Shown: positions 49,801-55,822, numbered from the stretch's first letter. The stretch is 64,000 nucleotides of DNA from Chelonoidis abingdonii (GCF_003597395.2 NC_133770.1:31331756-31395755), one strand, 5' to 3'. Notes: generated from the letters alone by a model not told the origin. Made by a program: numbers and translations.

Positions 49801-52800
49801 TCGATTGAACATAACTCTATTCTCTTGCCCTGTTCTTGCTTTGCTTATTGGTACTGCCTCTGGATTCCACTACATGCATCACGACAAGTGGTATTCACCT
49901 GAAAGCTCATGCCTCCAAACGGTCTGTTAGTCTATAAGGTGCCACAAGACTCTTTGCTACTCCTAAAAAAAATAAACACTGCACAATTTAAAAACAGAGT
50001 TAAAATAGTCCTTCACACAATAATTGTAGGGCAAGCCAAGGTGTATTTATATCTAGACTGGTGAACCATGGATGTCTCTTGTCAGTAGGCGAACACTGAA
50101 AACCAGAGCATTCATTGTTGTAATGAGCATGCCTGAGTCTCCTTTCCTGGGCAACTGTGAATGACCTCTGCATGCCTTAGCTGTGAACATCAACCATGGT
50201 GCTACAGTTCAGTTCACTATCAGACTTATACATGATCATGGTGAATTACAAAAAGTCATTAGCTGTGATTTACAACCAAAAGAAGTTATCACTAATGTAT
50301 ATATTTTTTTAAATTCCCAAAGTAAATACTCCAGCTAGCTTAACATTGTGACTCTTGACTGATAAATCTGGAGGAGAACAGAGTGATTTGGAATATTTTG
50401 GTTTGTTAGACTAACAAAAAATGAAACTTGGTCACTGTTTCTAATACACTATTATTGTGACAGCAGGAGATGGCAATTTCATTTACTCACAAGCTGACGA
50501 AAACCAGAAAGGCAAGGTTGCACGGCTGCTAAGCCCTGTGATTTACTCTCAGAACTCTGCCCACTGCATGACTTTCTGGTATCATATGTCTGGGCCCCAT
50601 GTTGGCACCTTGAAGATTAAACTGAGATACCAGAAGCCGGATGAATATGATCAGGTTCTGTGGATATTAAGTGGACATCAGGGGAACTGCTGGAAAGAAG
50701 GACGTGTCCTTCTTCACAAATCTGTGAAACATTATCAGGTAAGATTGGGTGGATTTGTTCTGGGGCAACAGAGTCAAGGTCTGAGAGACTGTTCTGGCTA
50801 TATTTCACATGAGATAGTAGAAAATGTCAAGGAACAATTTTGTAGACACTATTGTAGCTGCATGTGGGATGTTGTTGCTGTGACAATAACAACAGTGGCA
50901 TATTTCTTGGAATTCTAGATAACGGTAATACAAGTAATTTGTTGCAGAAGGCTAGATGAACTGCTTTACAAATCATTTGTCACCTTTTGTAAAGTTTTCA
51001 GCCTCACTACATCTATTGTTCTCAATTTAAAAGACTTTAGAAAACGTGTGAAATTACATAATGCAATATTGGTATGCAAGAAATATTGACCAAAAACAAG
51101 TAAAATATATGCACATGTGACATCATGTGAATTTAAGCTGGATGCTTTTTTAAAGAACTGTTTGAGAAATCCTGAACACAGTTATTGGGTGTTAACACTA
51201 AAGCCAATGTGAAATTATCTAATTTTGCCAGGTGGTTGTTGAGGGAGAAATTGGAAAAGGACATGGAGGAATTGCTGTAGATGACATAAATATTGACAAC
51301 CACATAGCACAAGAGGATTGCCGAAGTAAGTATGACTAGCAAGAAATCACAAGAGTCTCATCCAGAACACTATTCATCCTGCTCTAATGGCTGTTGTTTT
51401 GCTAAGAAAAAGTTATATCATGCAATTGATTGATTTATTGATTACAGTGAGAGTTTTGCACTCTAAACAAGGTCATGATATGTCCTACTGCATTAGTCTT
51501 TACTCAGGCAAAACTCCCAATTAAGTCAAGGACTGCATGGCACCATCTTAGATGAAGTAATTCTGAAATACCAACCCCTAACTGAGGACAGCATTCCAAG
51601 ATGAGGCAACGATATACTCACAGAAGACAGAAATTAAAAGGCCTTTTAGATCATCATGTTGCTAATCTTTTAAGGTCCCTTTGTATCATTTCTTTGTTCT
51701 AACTGATGTTCACAATTCCAACCAATTTAGTCTAATCAGTGAACATGAACATGCTACTTACACCCTCTTCTAGATCATCAGTGGCTATATTGTATCAGAC
51801 TGATCCTCAAAGTGATCCTAGCCCAGCCCCACTAATCACCTTCCCCAAAGCTTAATGCATTTATCATTACCGTTTATTTACAGTATTTTAGTCAGTTTTC
51901 AAAATACACACTAAATGTTCTTATCTCTGCCAATATGAATTAATATTTATGATAAGATTTTGCAAAGCACTGTATCACATGCTTTAAGAAAACCCAGATA
52001 GATCACATCTGCCTTGTTCCTTTCATCTGCTAAATCTTTAATTCAGCATTGGTTGTGACCTGATTTCCCTAACTACCGCCTTCTAGAGGTGTGGAACACT
52101 GAGTGATGTAAAAACATGGCACATTCAGCCTCTCAGTGGGAAAGATGGATATTTATATCTGAAAGTATCTAGACAGTTCAGACCTTTAATTCCTGATCAG
52201 TCTCTAGTTACTCCATTCACTAATAACTCTATGAATAGAGCATACTGCAGTTACTCTGGCAGCAATCCCAGCTGTACCAAGTGCAAAGTCCTGCCCCCAC
52301 CCCCTTGTCTTTTAAGAGCCTTATATAACGATGCTGCCATGGGAGATGAGGAATAGAACCGAAGACGTTCAGGCCCAGTTTCTGTAGTTTGAGCTAAAAT
52401 CATAACCTACAGTAAGCTCTTATCCTCTGTGTCCACTGGCAGGGGACAAAACTTAGCCAGCATGTTACACATATGTGCCGTAAATCCACTGTGGCTTCAC
52501 TGCAGGTGGATGGGACAGGATTTGAGGAAACTATACTCTCCCTACATAGTGTATATGCAGCTGTGGGGCACCCTGCATGCTGTCATGCACTGGTTGTTTA
52601 GGACAAGCCAGTTCCTCCAGCAACCTCCCCCATGTTAAGCAGGACATTAAGACCATAAGCCAAGCGACAGAGCATCTCCTGTCCCACACTTTTGGCTCTG
52701 TTGGGAAGGATAACTCCCTAGTTACACCCCACCCCCAGTTCAGTTACTCAGGCTGGATGCTGGTCAAGGGATTTGGACCTTTGAGTTCAAATCAAGAGCC

Positions 52801-54762
52801 CGATCCTGCAACCCTTTACTTACACAAGTAGTCCTATTGCAGTCAATGTAACTACTTCTGTGATTATTACTTCTCTGATTAACGGTTGCAGGATTGGACA
52901 CCAAAATTGTAAATACAATGAATGAGATGCTAATTTCTCATACTGATTTCTCTTTCCCAGACATGGAAAACCCCTGCTGATAACTCTAAAATTGTGCCAA
53001 GATTGGGCGGAGGGGAGTTTTTAAACCTTTCTTTTTTCTCCATTAATTTCAAAGTCCCATCGTAATGAACAGCTCTGTCAAGCTGACATAATGATGCTCT
53101 GACACAGAAAAATCTGCAATACCATTATTGCCAGCATGATAGTCAATCAGTGTTTGTAACCCTAATAATCAATGTCATTTCTCTTTGCTTCATTAGAATC
53201 AACTGATGTGGAGAATGAAATAGATGAAGAAGACCCAGAAATTAATCAAACAGGTAAAAATGGTCTTTTGTTAAAATGGAATAAATTAAAAGGCACATTT
53301 TCATGTGAATTTGAGTATTTATTATCATTCCATTTCACTAAATAAAATTAAATAATCATATACAGTATTGAATATTTATGGTTTATCTGTAGATGCCATT
53401 TATATTTTGCACGATATAAAATATATCTAATATATTTAAAGAGGTTTTAAATAGGTATAAATAATAAGCATCCATCAGATTGTAAAGAATAGTAGCATAA
53501 AACTACTCGTTCTAAAGCTCATCATATAACGCAAGCCTGGTCAGAATTTTCTTGTCTATAAGTGATCTCCAGCACTGAAGGAAATAGTATAATTTATGTT
53601 CATGCCATACCCAGGCAATTAGGCTCAAAACTCTCCTGGCTAATAATTTCTCTCAGTGCACTGAAAATGTAACTTTATGATCAATTTACCAAAGCCATGC
53701 AGTTTTCTCCACCAGTAATAATGATAGTTCTAAATACACTGATCTCTCAACATATTCATTAAAGGTATCATAATTGTCACATTAACCTGATAAAAGAATA
53801 GCCCCAATATGCTCATAGTTTGCAGTCAAAGAGGCTAATCCTGCTTCCACTGAATTCAATACAAATGTTACTATTGACTAGATGGAAGCAAGATAAACCT
53901 AGAGATCCCTTTCAGTTTTTACTATAAAGCTAGCAGGTTTTATAGACTCATCATATCTCTGTAATAAATCCAGATAGAGATGGGGAAAGTCATTGTGCCA
54001 TCAACTGAATATTTTACATAAGGAGGCAGAACAAGTTCATGTGTTAAGTCCTTTTTCCCCTGTACCTGTCTCAGGGCCTGATTCTGATCTCTGGAAGTCA
54101 TGTTTTATAAAGTGACAGAATACTGACACAGATGAACACTGCCTTCTTGAAACCGGATACCAGTGATTCCCACTGCCTCACTCAAATTCTGAGGCAGAAG
54201 AATAATACCCTAAATGAGCCACAGCAAACTCAGAGATAAGAGTCCAACTTGAAATAGTATCCAGGCCATACTATAGTTTTTACCTGTAAATTATCTCCCC
54301 AAAGAAATTGGGTTTTCAAACTATGCATCGATTTTTGTCAAAGCCTAGACATTCTTCCTCCAAACCTCACCTCCATTCCCAAAGAAACCAGTGCATTTTT
54401 AGCCTGAGTTGCATATACTCATTCTTATACTCAGTCCTGTGAATGCTGCAATTATTTATTCCATTTCAGGGTTTACTCCTCAGAATCATGAGAATGAAGA
54501 CCATTACAGTGATAACGTCGCAAGGAAGCAAGGCAATGTGCTGAAGACCCTAGACCCCATTCTTATTACCATTATAGCCATGAGTGCACTCGGGGTGCTT
54601 TTAGGAGCCATCTGTGGAGTCGTCCTGTATTGTGCCTGTTGGCACAATGGAATGTCAGACAGGAACTTATCTGCACTGGAGAATTACAATTTTGAACTTG
54701 TGGATGGAGTAAAATTGAAAAAAGATAAACTAAACACACAGAATTCTTATTCGGAAGCATGA
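16701..54762 (+). CDS. NRP1: Neuropilin-1, 3' part of gene (11 coding exons, exons 7-17 by human numbering)
   Basis: Neuropilin-1 is a single-pass membrane co-receptor for class 3 semaphorins (with plexins) and VEGF-A (with VEGFR2), acting in axon guidance and blood vessel growth. The spliced frame gives 598 residues. They cover the C-terminal two thirds of domain b1, all of b2, the linker, the MAM (c) domain, the stalk, the transmembrane helix and a cytoplasmic tail ending in SYSEA. Every intron has GT/AG ends and all phases agree (exon lengths 156, 145, 332, 145, 105, 60, 138, 272, 94, 57 and 293 to the stop). The matching human segment is about 596 residues, so nothing is missing. The CUB domains and first part of b1 lie upstream of the window. 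Neuropilin-2 is excluded by the C-terminal tail and the linker sequence. Identification is near certain; the isoforms are inference. Confidence 0.97.
16960..17130 (+). mobile_element. MIR SINE
   Basis: The core region TTCCTGTGTGACCCTGGG, then CTCAGCTCCCCATTGTACAA and TAGGGATAATAGTACTTTCC, are hallmark MIR sequence, diverged. It ends close to the MITE that starts at 17139. Confidence 0.8.
17136..17422. mobile_element. Harbinger-like MITE flanked by TTA (element 17139-17419)
   Basis: A 281-bp element whose ends are inverted repeats: GGGTATATCTACACTGC at the left, GCAGTGTAGACATACTC at the right. It is flanked by TTA at 17136-17138 and 17420-17422, as expected for PIF/Harbinger (TNA target). The whole element is loosely palindromic, with GAGCCTGAG-type segments in both arms. 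Confidence 0.72.
17990..18200 (-). mobile_element. MIR SINE, reverse orientation
   Basis: TTATCCCTGTTTTATAAATG, then a decayed middle and GGTATTAGAACTCAAGGGTT follow the order of a reversed MIR. Confidence 0.65.
20039..20183 (+). CDS. NRP1: NRP1 exon 8: end of domain b1
   Basis: 145 bp, entering in phase 0 and leaving after one base of a codon. It encodes VFQGNVNPTD through FEVYGCKIT. The Cys is the closing cysteine of b1, and the Trp in PASWENG matches pocket Trp411 of human. The strand segment around DVMYRTFPKPALARF differs most from human, an exposed part of the domain. The acceptor is ccttaag and the donor gtaggt. A GC-rich repeat begins only about 110 bp downstream. Confidence 0.96.
20293..21690. 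repeat. GC-rich interspersed repeat with irregular C-rich minisatellite
   Basis: A head rich in CpG (GAGTTGCCTGGCCAAAAAGG onward, with CAATGGGAGCTGTGGGG) leads into about 900 bp of C-rich sequence. There the phrase CAGAGCCCACACCCCCAGCC and variants recur at about 20761, 20891, 20998, 21146, 21257 and 21414, with spacings of roughly 105-155 bp. The + strand is C-rich throughout, so transcripts are C-rich and the template strand G-rich. Long open frames on both strands here are a by-product of composition. It resembles a repeat common in turtle genomes; the class is unknown to me. Confidence 0.7.
22516..22706 (-). mobile_element. Penelope-type 3' tail with a duplicated 59-bp unit
   Basis: On the minus strand it has CTGAAGAAGAG, a short stem, GCTCGAAAG and GTCTCTTTCACCAACAGAAG, then a tail with TATCCTGGAACCAATATAG. 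This parallels the tail layout of the Penelope elements at 30356 and 48412. The segment ACTTCTGTTGGTGAAAGAGA (on +) starts at 22591 and again at 22650, a 59-bp direct duplication. Confidence 0.5.
23199..23530 (+). CDS. NRP1: NRP1 exon 9: most of domain b2
   Basis: 332 bp, completing the Asp codon split across intron 8 and ending in phase 0. It opens with the first cysteine of b2 (YPCSGMLGM) and carries most of the second F5/8-type C domain, which helps bind heparin and VEGF. The sequon in YSNNGSDW corresponds to the human N-glycan site near residue 522. The basic run KKKTK lies at the 3' end of the exon. The donor is gtgagg. Confidence 0.96.
23890..24040 (+). mobile_element. MIR SINE fragment
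   Basis: TGTGTGAATTCAGGCATATC, TCTGTGCTTCATTTTCCC and TGTAAAATGGGGACAATG appear in MIR order. Confidence 0.7.
24616..24703 (-). mobile_element. CR1 LINE, 3' end (or SINE tail)
   Basis: The 8-bp 3' repeat (AATCATAG twice on +) is followed by GGGTTGGAAAGGACCTCAGG and AGTCCAACCCCCTGCTC, the conserved CR1 3' end in reverse. It is 5' truncated after about 90 bp. The 3' tail is shared with the SINE at 6772, so a SINE fragment is possible. Confidence 0.85.
25750..26165 (+). pseudogene. L2/Rex-like LINE remnant, C-terminal end of reverse transcriptase
   Basis: In broken frames it encodes DYYNSLLRSLLNFQL, then RQLH-stop-LPTHFRI, and ends ARIFSFASPAIWNTLP. This order matches the DYCNSLL ... HWLPV..RI ... 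RAFSVAAPRLWNSLP pattern of L2/Rex-type reverse transcriptases. It needs at least one frame change, and stops are present, so it is dead and old. Confidence 0.6.
27720..27999 (+). mobile_element. MIR-type SINE, nearly full length
   Basis: GGAGATCTGGGTTCCATTTC, a CORE-like middle (CCATCCATAAAATGGAAATA) and the tail AGCATCTAGCACAATGGGGC with an (AAT)n end. Confidence 0.75.
28728..28872 (+). CDS. NRP1: NRP1 exon 10: end of domain b2
   Basis: 145 bp, entering in phase 0 and leaving with one base. It encodes TFEGNTNYDTPEL through GLRMELLGCEFE; the Cys closes b2. The acceptor is cttgcag after a long pyrimidine run and the donor is gtaatt. The b2 fold residues RLIRVYPERATHGG are nearly as in human. 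Confidence 0.96.
30356..30649 (+). pseudogene. GIY-YIG endonuclease domain of a Penelope-like element (N-terminally truncated)
   Basis: An open frame of 97 codons runs from the element's truncated 5' end to the TGA at 30647-30649. It begins CQQCPSAMYIGQTRQSLCKR: a CxxC zinc-binding pair directly before the YIG motif, then the Arg (KR), the His of INGHKSDI, EHFNLSGHSVTDLKV and the Glu-rich end (ETVELELICKLDTINLGLNRN). In Penelope elements this domain nicks target DNA for insertion. The reverse transcriptase part is absent, so it cannot move by itself. The Met at 30377 is internal, not a true start. Confidence 0.85.
30861..30898 (+). ncRNA. Hammerhead-ribozyme-like core in Penelope tail
   Basis: CTGATGA (30861-30867) is followed by a hairpin (TGGGC/GCCCA with loop TGTA) and GAA (30885-30887). 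Stem AGC/GCT with loop TTAT (30888-30897) follows, then C at the cleavage position (30898). This is the order of the conserved hammerhead core. An extra base follows CTGATGA, and I see no convincing stem I, so activity is doubtful. Penelope elements are known to carry hammerhead motifs. Confidence 0.5.
30958..31215. mobile_element. Old LINE-like fragment (CR1/L3 type), split by the Penelope insertion
   Basis: GAAGCTTGAACTTGATGCAG and GAGGAAGCCAGTGAAGGGAT resemble an ancient amniote LINE untranslated segment. The sequence before 30347 probably belongs to it as well. Confidence 0.35.
31220..31391. mobile_element. MITE with GGGTTGCCAA termini
   Basis: GGGTTGCCAACTCT at the left and AGAATTGGCAACCC at the right are inverted repeats bordering 172 bp. 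An inner stem ATCTCCCGG/CCGGGAGAT is also present. Target duplication not resolved. Confidence 0.65.
32400..32981. mobile_element. GC-rich hAT-type non-autonomous element with perfect 8-bp duplication (element 32408-32973)
   Basis: A 566-bp element starting CAGAGGTGAAAGTA and ending TACTTTCACCCCTG, flanked by gatcctgg at 32400-32407 and 32974-32981. The interior is GC-rich with repeated GCCCTTTAAACTGCTGCCGG units (29-bp period, two copies near 32746-32805) and matching GGTACACCCCGGTAC-like ends. No coding capacity. Confidence 0.88.
33813..33917 (+). CDS. NRP1: NRP1 exon 11: b2-MAM linker with glycosaminoglycan site
   Basis: 105 bp, phase 1 on both sides. It encodes a Thr/Pro-rich stretch, then DECDDDQANCHSGTGDD. 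The Ser-Gly in acidic surroundings (codon 33887-33889) matches human Ser612, where heparan or chondroitin sulfate is attached and modulates VEGF signalling. Conservation of acidic residues on both sides supports use here too. The donor is gtgcag; the upstream GT at 33896 would shift the frame. Confidence 0.95.
35428..35495 (-). mobile_element. MIR SINE, tRNA-like head in reverse
   Basis: GAACCAGGTCTCCTGACTCT followed by CCAGTGCTCTATTTCCACTG is the reversed 5' part of a MIR. Confidence 0.55.
36105..37064. mobile_element. Non-autonomous DNA transposon, ends GGGTATGGCTACACTTG, with internal minisatellite
   Basis: The left end GGGCTTGGCTACACTTG (36105) and the reverse complement of the right end, GGGTATGGCTACACTTG (to 37064), form a 17-bp inverted repeat with two mismatches. 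Both arms are rich in CAGCGCTG motifs. TTT lies on both sides, possibly a 3-bp duplication. The open frames of 107-163 codons in it are compositional. Confidence 0.75.
36571..36865. repeat. Three-copy minisatellite, about 100-bp unit
   Basis: Units begin near 36571, 36670 and 36769. Each has GGCAGGGAGCT, CACAGTGTCTGCTCCAAAAA and CGCTCCCTGTC followed by a CACCCCACCCC run. The array lies inside the 36105-37064 element. Confidence 0.88.
37465..37640 (+). mobile_element. MIR SINE
   Basis: GCCAGTGACTTGCTGTAAGT, CACTTCTCTGCCTGATTGTC and CATAAAATGAGGACAATCAC lie in MIR order. Confidence 0.72.
37854..37913 (+). CDS. NRP1: NRP1 exon 12: short linker exon
   Basis: 60 bp, phase 1 on both sides, so skipping keeps the frame. 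It encodes GTTVLTTEKPTVIDSTVHP, the flexible linker between b2 and MAM. The acceptor is atttttcag and the donor gtataa. In human, failure to splice out the following intron gives the soluble form s12NRP1; the equivalent read-through is described under 37914-37940. Confidence 0.95.
37914..37940 (+). promoter_or_regulatory. NRP1: Intron 12 read-through: short tail, stop and ATTAAA (soluble NRP1 form)
   Basis: If the donor at 37914 is not used, the frame continues Gly-Ile-Lys-Lys-Lys-Phe-Ser-His and stops at 37937-37939. The variant poly(A) hexamer ATTAAA (37935-37940) overlaps that stop. The human soluble receptor s12NRP1 arises by the same read-through and is recalled to end in Gly-Ile-Lys. 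The start of the tail is therefore shared, while the turtle stop is five codons later. Confidence 0.45.
39066..39447. repeat. AT-rich interspersed repeat with short inverted ends
   Basis: The ends GTAGAGCTGGTCAG and, reversed, GTGGAGCTGTGTGC are loosely inverted. The interior has AAAATGTTTTTTTTC-like palindromic A/T stretches and a 14-G run at 39178-39191. It looks like a known reptile MITE type; class uncertain. Confidence 0.45.
42035..42410. mobile_element. CR1-related LINE fragment
   Basis: GCCATACTGGTTCAGACCAG, TCCATCTAGTCTAGTATTCT and, later, TTTATCATGTTCCCTGTTAC with CAGTCCCAGTCTTTTCAG match segments common in reptile and bird CR1-type repeats. Confidence 0.55.
44373..44673. mobile_element. 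Palindromic MITE, about 300 bp
   Basis: The two halves are mutually inverted. GAGTATAAATAGCAGTGTAG on the left pairs with CTACACTGCTATTTATACTC on the right, and the outer ends GGGCTTATTTA and TAAAAAGCCC also pair. A related fragment occurs at 63235-63413. Confidence 0.75.
45143..45280 (+). CDS. NRP1: NRP1 exon 13: start of MAM domain
   Basis: 138 bp, phase 1 on both sides. It encodes ELPAYGFSC through TGPIQDHT and holds the first two MAM cysteines (FSC and TLC, with CHWEHD). The MAM or c domain supports receptor assembly and positions the b domains away from the membrane. The donor is gtaatc. Confidence 0.96.
48090..48186. repeat. Small palindromic repeat
   Basis: GAGATTCCTAAAGGAGCC on the left and CTCTTTGGAAATCCCA on the right are imperfect inverted ends; the middle has GAGTTAGGCACC and a matching GGACACCTAACTC. 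Confidence 0.5.
48412..49253 (-). pseudogene. Left arm of dimer: decayed Penelope GIY-YIG region and tail
   Basis: On the minus strand the order is: leader segment, CACCTGCACATCCCCAATGT, AGCAATGCCCCTCTGCTATG (start of the YIG region), ATCGGCCAAACTGGAACAGT, endonuclease remnant, tail and 3' end. Small insertions and deletions break the frame throughout. Two open frames of 77 and 87 codons remain but match nothing by themselves. Confidence 0.75.
48493..48530 (-). ncRNA. Hammerhead-like core, left arm of dimer (degenerate)
   Basis: On the minus strand: CCGACGA, a GTGGG/CCCAC hairpin, GAA, stem AGC/GCT with loop TCAC, then C at the cleavage position. The second base of the core is C instead of T, which should impair catalysis; the rest of the layout is kept. 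Confidence 0.4.
49303..49960 (+). pseudogene. Right arm of dimer: decayed Penelope fragment and tail
   Basis: Plus-strand copy collinear with the left arm: ATCAGGGATCTACAACC, CCAACCTGAAGCATATTC, CACCTGCACGTCCACCAATG, then the tail with ATGCATCACGACAAGTGG and CTGTTAGTCTATAAGGTGCC. It appears to lack most of the YIG region kept in the left arm, so the arms are not identical. Confidence 0.75.
49880..49914 (+). ncRNA. Hammerhead-like core, right arm of dimer (degenerate)
   Basis: CACGACA, a GTGG hairpin, GAA, then AGC TCAT GCC T. Several core positions differ from CTGATGA and the A-T closing pair of stem III is lost, so it is very probably inactive. Confidence 0.35.
50467..50738 (+). CDS. NRP1: NRP1 exon 14: core of MAM domain
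   Basis: 272 bp, entering in phase 1 and ending in phase 0. It encodes DGNFIYSQADENQKG through LLHKSVKHYQ, the central MAM strands, including the third conserved cysteine in SAHCMTFW. An additional Cys codon (50688-50690, in HQGNCWKEG) has His in human as recalled. The acceptor region is a tandem cagcag, so a one-codon alternative is possible. The donor is gtaaga. Confidence 0.96.
50739..51231 (+). other. NRP1: NRP1 intron 14 (493 bp)
   Basis: No repeat or other feature recognised. Confidence 0.85.
51232..51325 (+). CDS. NRP1: NRP1 exon 15: end of MAM domain
   Basis: 94 bp, entering in phase 0 and leaving with one base. It encodes VVVEGEIGKGHGGIAVDDI through AQEDCR; the Cys is the fourth MAM cysteine. 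One residue is lost relative to human in the GKGNLGG loop (here GKGHGG). The exon is preceded by the shortest intron in the window, 493 bp. The donor is gtaagt. Confidence 0.95.
51640..52085. mobile_element. Old CR1-type LINE fragment
   Basis: AGGTCCCTTTGTATCATTTC, TTTAGTCTAATCAGTGAAC and CCCAGATAGATCACATCTGC follow the order of a common reptile CR1-type segment, strongly diverged. Confidence 0.5.
52801..52897. repeat. Short palindromic MITE (GATCCTGCAACC ends)
   Basis: GATCCTGCAACC (52802-52813) and GGTTGCAGGATT (52884-52895) are inverted with one mismatch. The centre has TGCAGTCAATGTAACTAC. Related remnants with the CCTGAT/GATCCTGCA end or the GAAATCAATGGGA centre occur at 2675-2774, 8263-8332, 11848-11910, 24056-24110, 40286-40345, 41855-41960, 47849-47930, 57150-57215, 57440-57510, 58380-58503 and 58571-58640. 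Confidence 0.6.
53197..53253 (+). CDS. NRP1: NRP1 exon 16: acidic stalk exon, candidate for skipping
   Basis: 57 bp, phase 1 on both sides. It encodes a divergent acidic segment (STDVENEIDEEDPEINQT) between MAM and the membrane. The exon is two codons longer than recalled for human. It holds a sequon, Asn-Gln-Thr, at 53244-53252. Skipping it would join the last base of exon 15 (a) to gg of exon 17 and create AGG, Arg. The human exon-16-lacking isoform has the same Arg substitution. The acceptor is tcattag and the donor gtaaaa. Confidence 0.93.
53254..54469 (+). other. NRP1: NRP1 intron 16 (1216 bp)
   Basis: AT-rich; no transposable element recognised. Confidence 0.85.
54470..54762 (+). CDS. 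NRP1: NRP1 exon 17: stalk end, transmembrane helix, cytoplasmic tail
   Basis: 293 bp to the TGA at 54760-54762. After an acidic stalk, the transmembrane helix (about 54556-54630, ILITIIAMSALGVLLGAICG and on) keeps the double GxxxG pattern used for helix dimerisation. The tail has the juxtamembrane CACWHNG, then ENYNFELVDGVKLKKDKL. It ends SYSEA, the C-terminal PDZ ligand for GIPC1/synectin, which drives receptor endocytosis. The tail is almost unchanged from human. The acceptor is atttcag. Confidence 0.97.
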
Positions 54763-55792
54763 AAGTAAAAAGCAACTAAAGAAGTTTCAAGAGAATTGGA
54801 ATAAAAGGACATATCGTGATTGTGCTGGGGAACTGTCGATCTTCTTTTACTGTATAGGCTGAAAAGTGCGTTGATAACGCTGAGCCAAGCTTTTCTCAGG
54901 AGCTTGAATGAGTGTAACTGATAAACAAGGACAACAATCTGTGTTAACAATCTGAATCATGTACAGTCTGCTTTTCCTGTTGGTTTTATTTAGAATAATC
55001 AAATGCTGGTGTTGAGACCAAGTATGATGGATTTATAATTCATTTTGTCTTTCTTTTTCTCCTTCTCTCTTGTTTTTCTTTTATGGATAGTTTTATTTTT
55101 ATTGTGCAAAATCCGAGATGCTGTCACAAAGTGTATTCTGTGGGGTCCTTTTGATGGACATGCTGTCTGTAGCTCAGTGCCCAGAAAATATTGGAGTAAT
55201 GGCAATTTAGTGGACTCCTGCACTTGTATTTTGTGTATAATTGCTCGTGTTGTGTGTAGGCAAAGAAAGGTTAGGGTGTTTTTGAAGAGTACTGTAGCAT
55301 CAGTACTGATTTAGTGTGTCAGCTCTGTTTACAAAGCAATACGGTCAAATTTTATTGATGTTTTTCAGTGTTGTACTAAACTTCGTGCTTGTGAATTCCA
55401 TACAAGAATATGTGCCATCATCAGACACAACTGGCAAACGAGCGTACTGCCTAGAATCTAAACAAAAAGTCCTTGGCACTGACTAGTGTATGTCCTCTCA
55501 AGTGCCTTTTTGTTTGTACTGCTTCTCATTGTGTTAACATTAACTACAGCTCTGTTTCTCTCCAGTTAAAGCCCTTGTCTTTAATCATATTCTGGTGGCT
55601 CACTGACTAAAAAGAAAGTATATTTTAGTGTAAGAAAGTAGCCTTGGAAAGGCAAGGGCTAATCATATTTGACAACTTAGCTTGATTGTTCTGCTTTCTG
55701 TATTTCAATTTCATGTCTCTTGACCCTTTTGTATAAAGCTGCAATATTCCCTTTTACTGTTCTTTCATATAGAATGTATTTTCAAATGTAAA

Positions 55793-55822
55793 CTCTCTCT
55801 CTCTCTCTCTCTCTTTCTCTCT
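55793..55822. repeat. (CT)n microsatellite in the NRP1 3' UTR
   Basis: Eleven CT units, then a CTTT interruption and more CT. Confidence 0.92.

Larger units (their letters stand above)
48398..49974. mobile_element. Head-to-head inverted dimer of a Penelope-like element with 14-bp target duplication (element 48412-49960)
   Basis: The left arm (48412-49253) is a minus-strand Penelope 3' part and the right arm (49303-49960) a plus-strand one, separated by about 49 bp. Both carry GTAGATCCCTGAT-like 5' segments at the centre, a CCAACCTGAAGCATAT segment, and at the outer ends TGTTAGTCT, AAGGTGCCACAAGACTCTTT. The left arm, reversed, still reads AGCAATGCCCCTCTGC, as in the YIG region of the copy at 30356, but with frameshifts. 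The 14-bp flank tcct, eight A, ta is identical at 48398-48411 and 49961-49974, so the pair entered as one unit. Confidence 0.87.
45281..50466 (+). other. NRP1: NRP1 intron 13 (5186 bp)
   Basis: Dominated by the inverted Penelope dimer (48412-49960). Small palindromic repeats lie at 47849-47930 and 48090-48186. The stretch 45300-47800 contains no recognised element. Confidence 0.85.
51326..53196 (+). other. NRP1: NRP1 intron 15 (1871 bp)
   Basis: Contains a CR1-type fragment (51640-52085) and a small palindromic MITE (52801-52897). Confidence 0.85.

Noticed and set aside
54800..54805. AATAAA 38 bp after the NRP1 stop
   Set aside because: Too close to the stop for the usual NRP1 message, with long conserved-looking sequence continuing downstream; at most a minor site.
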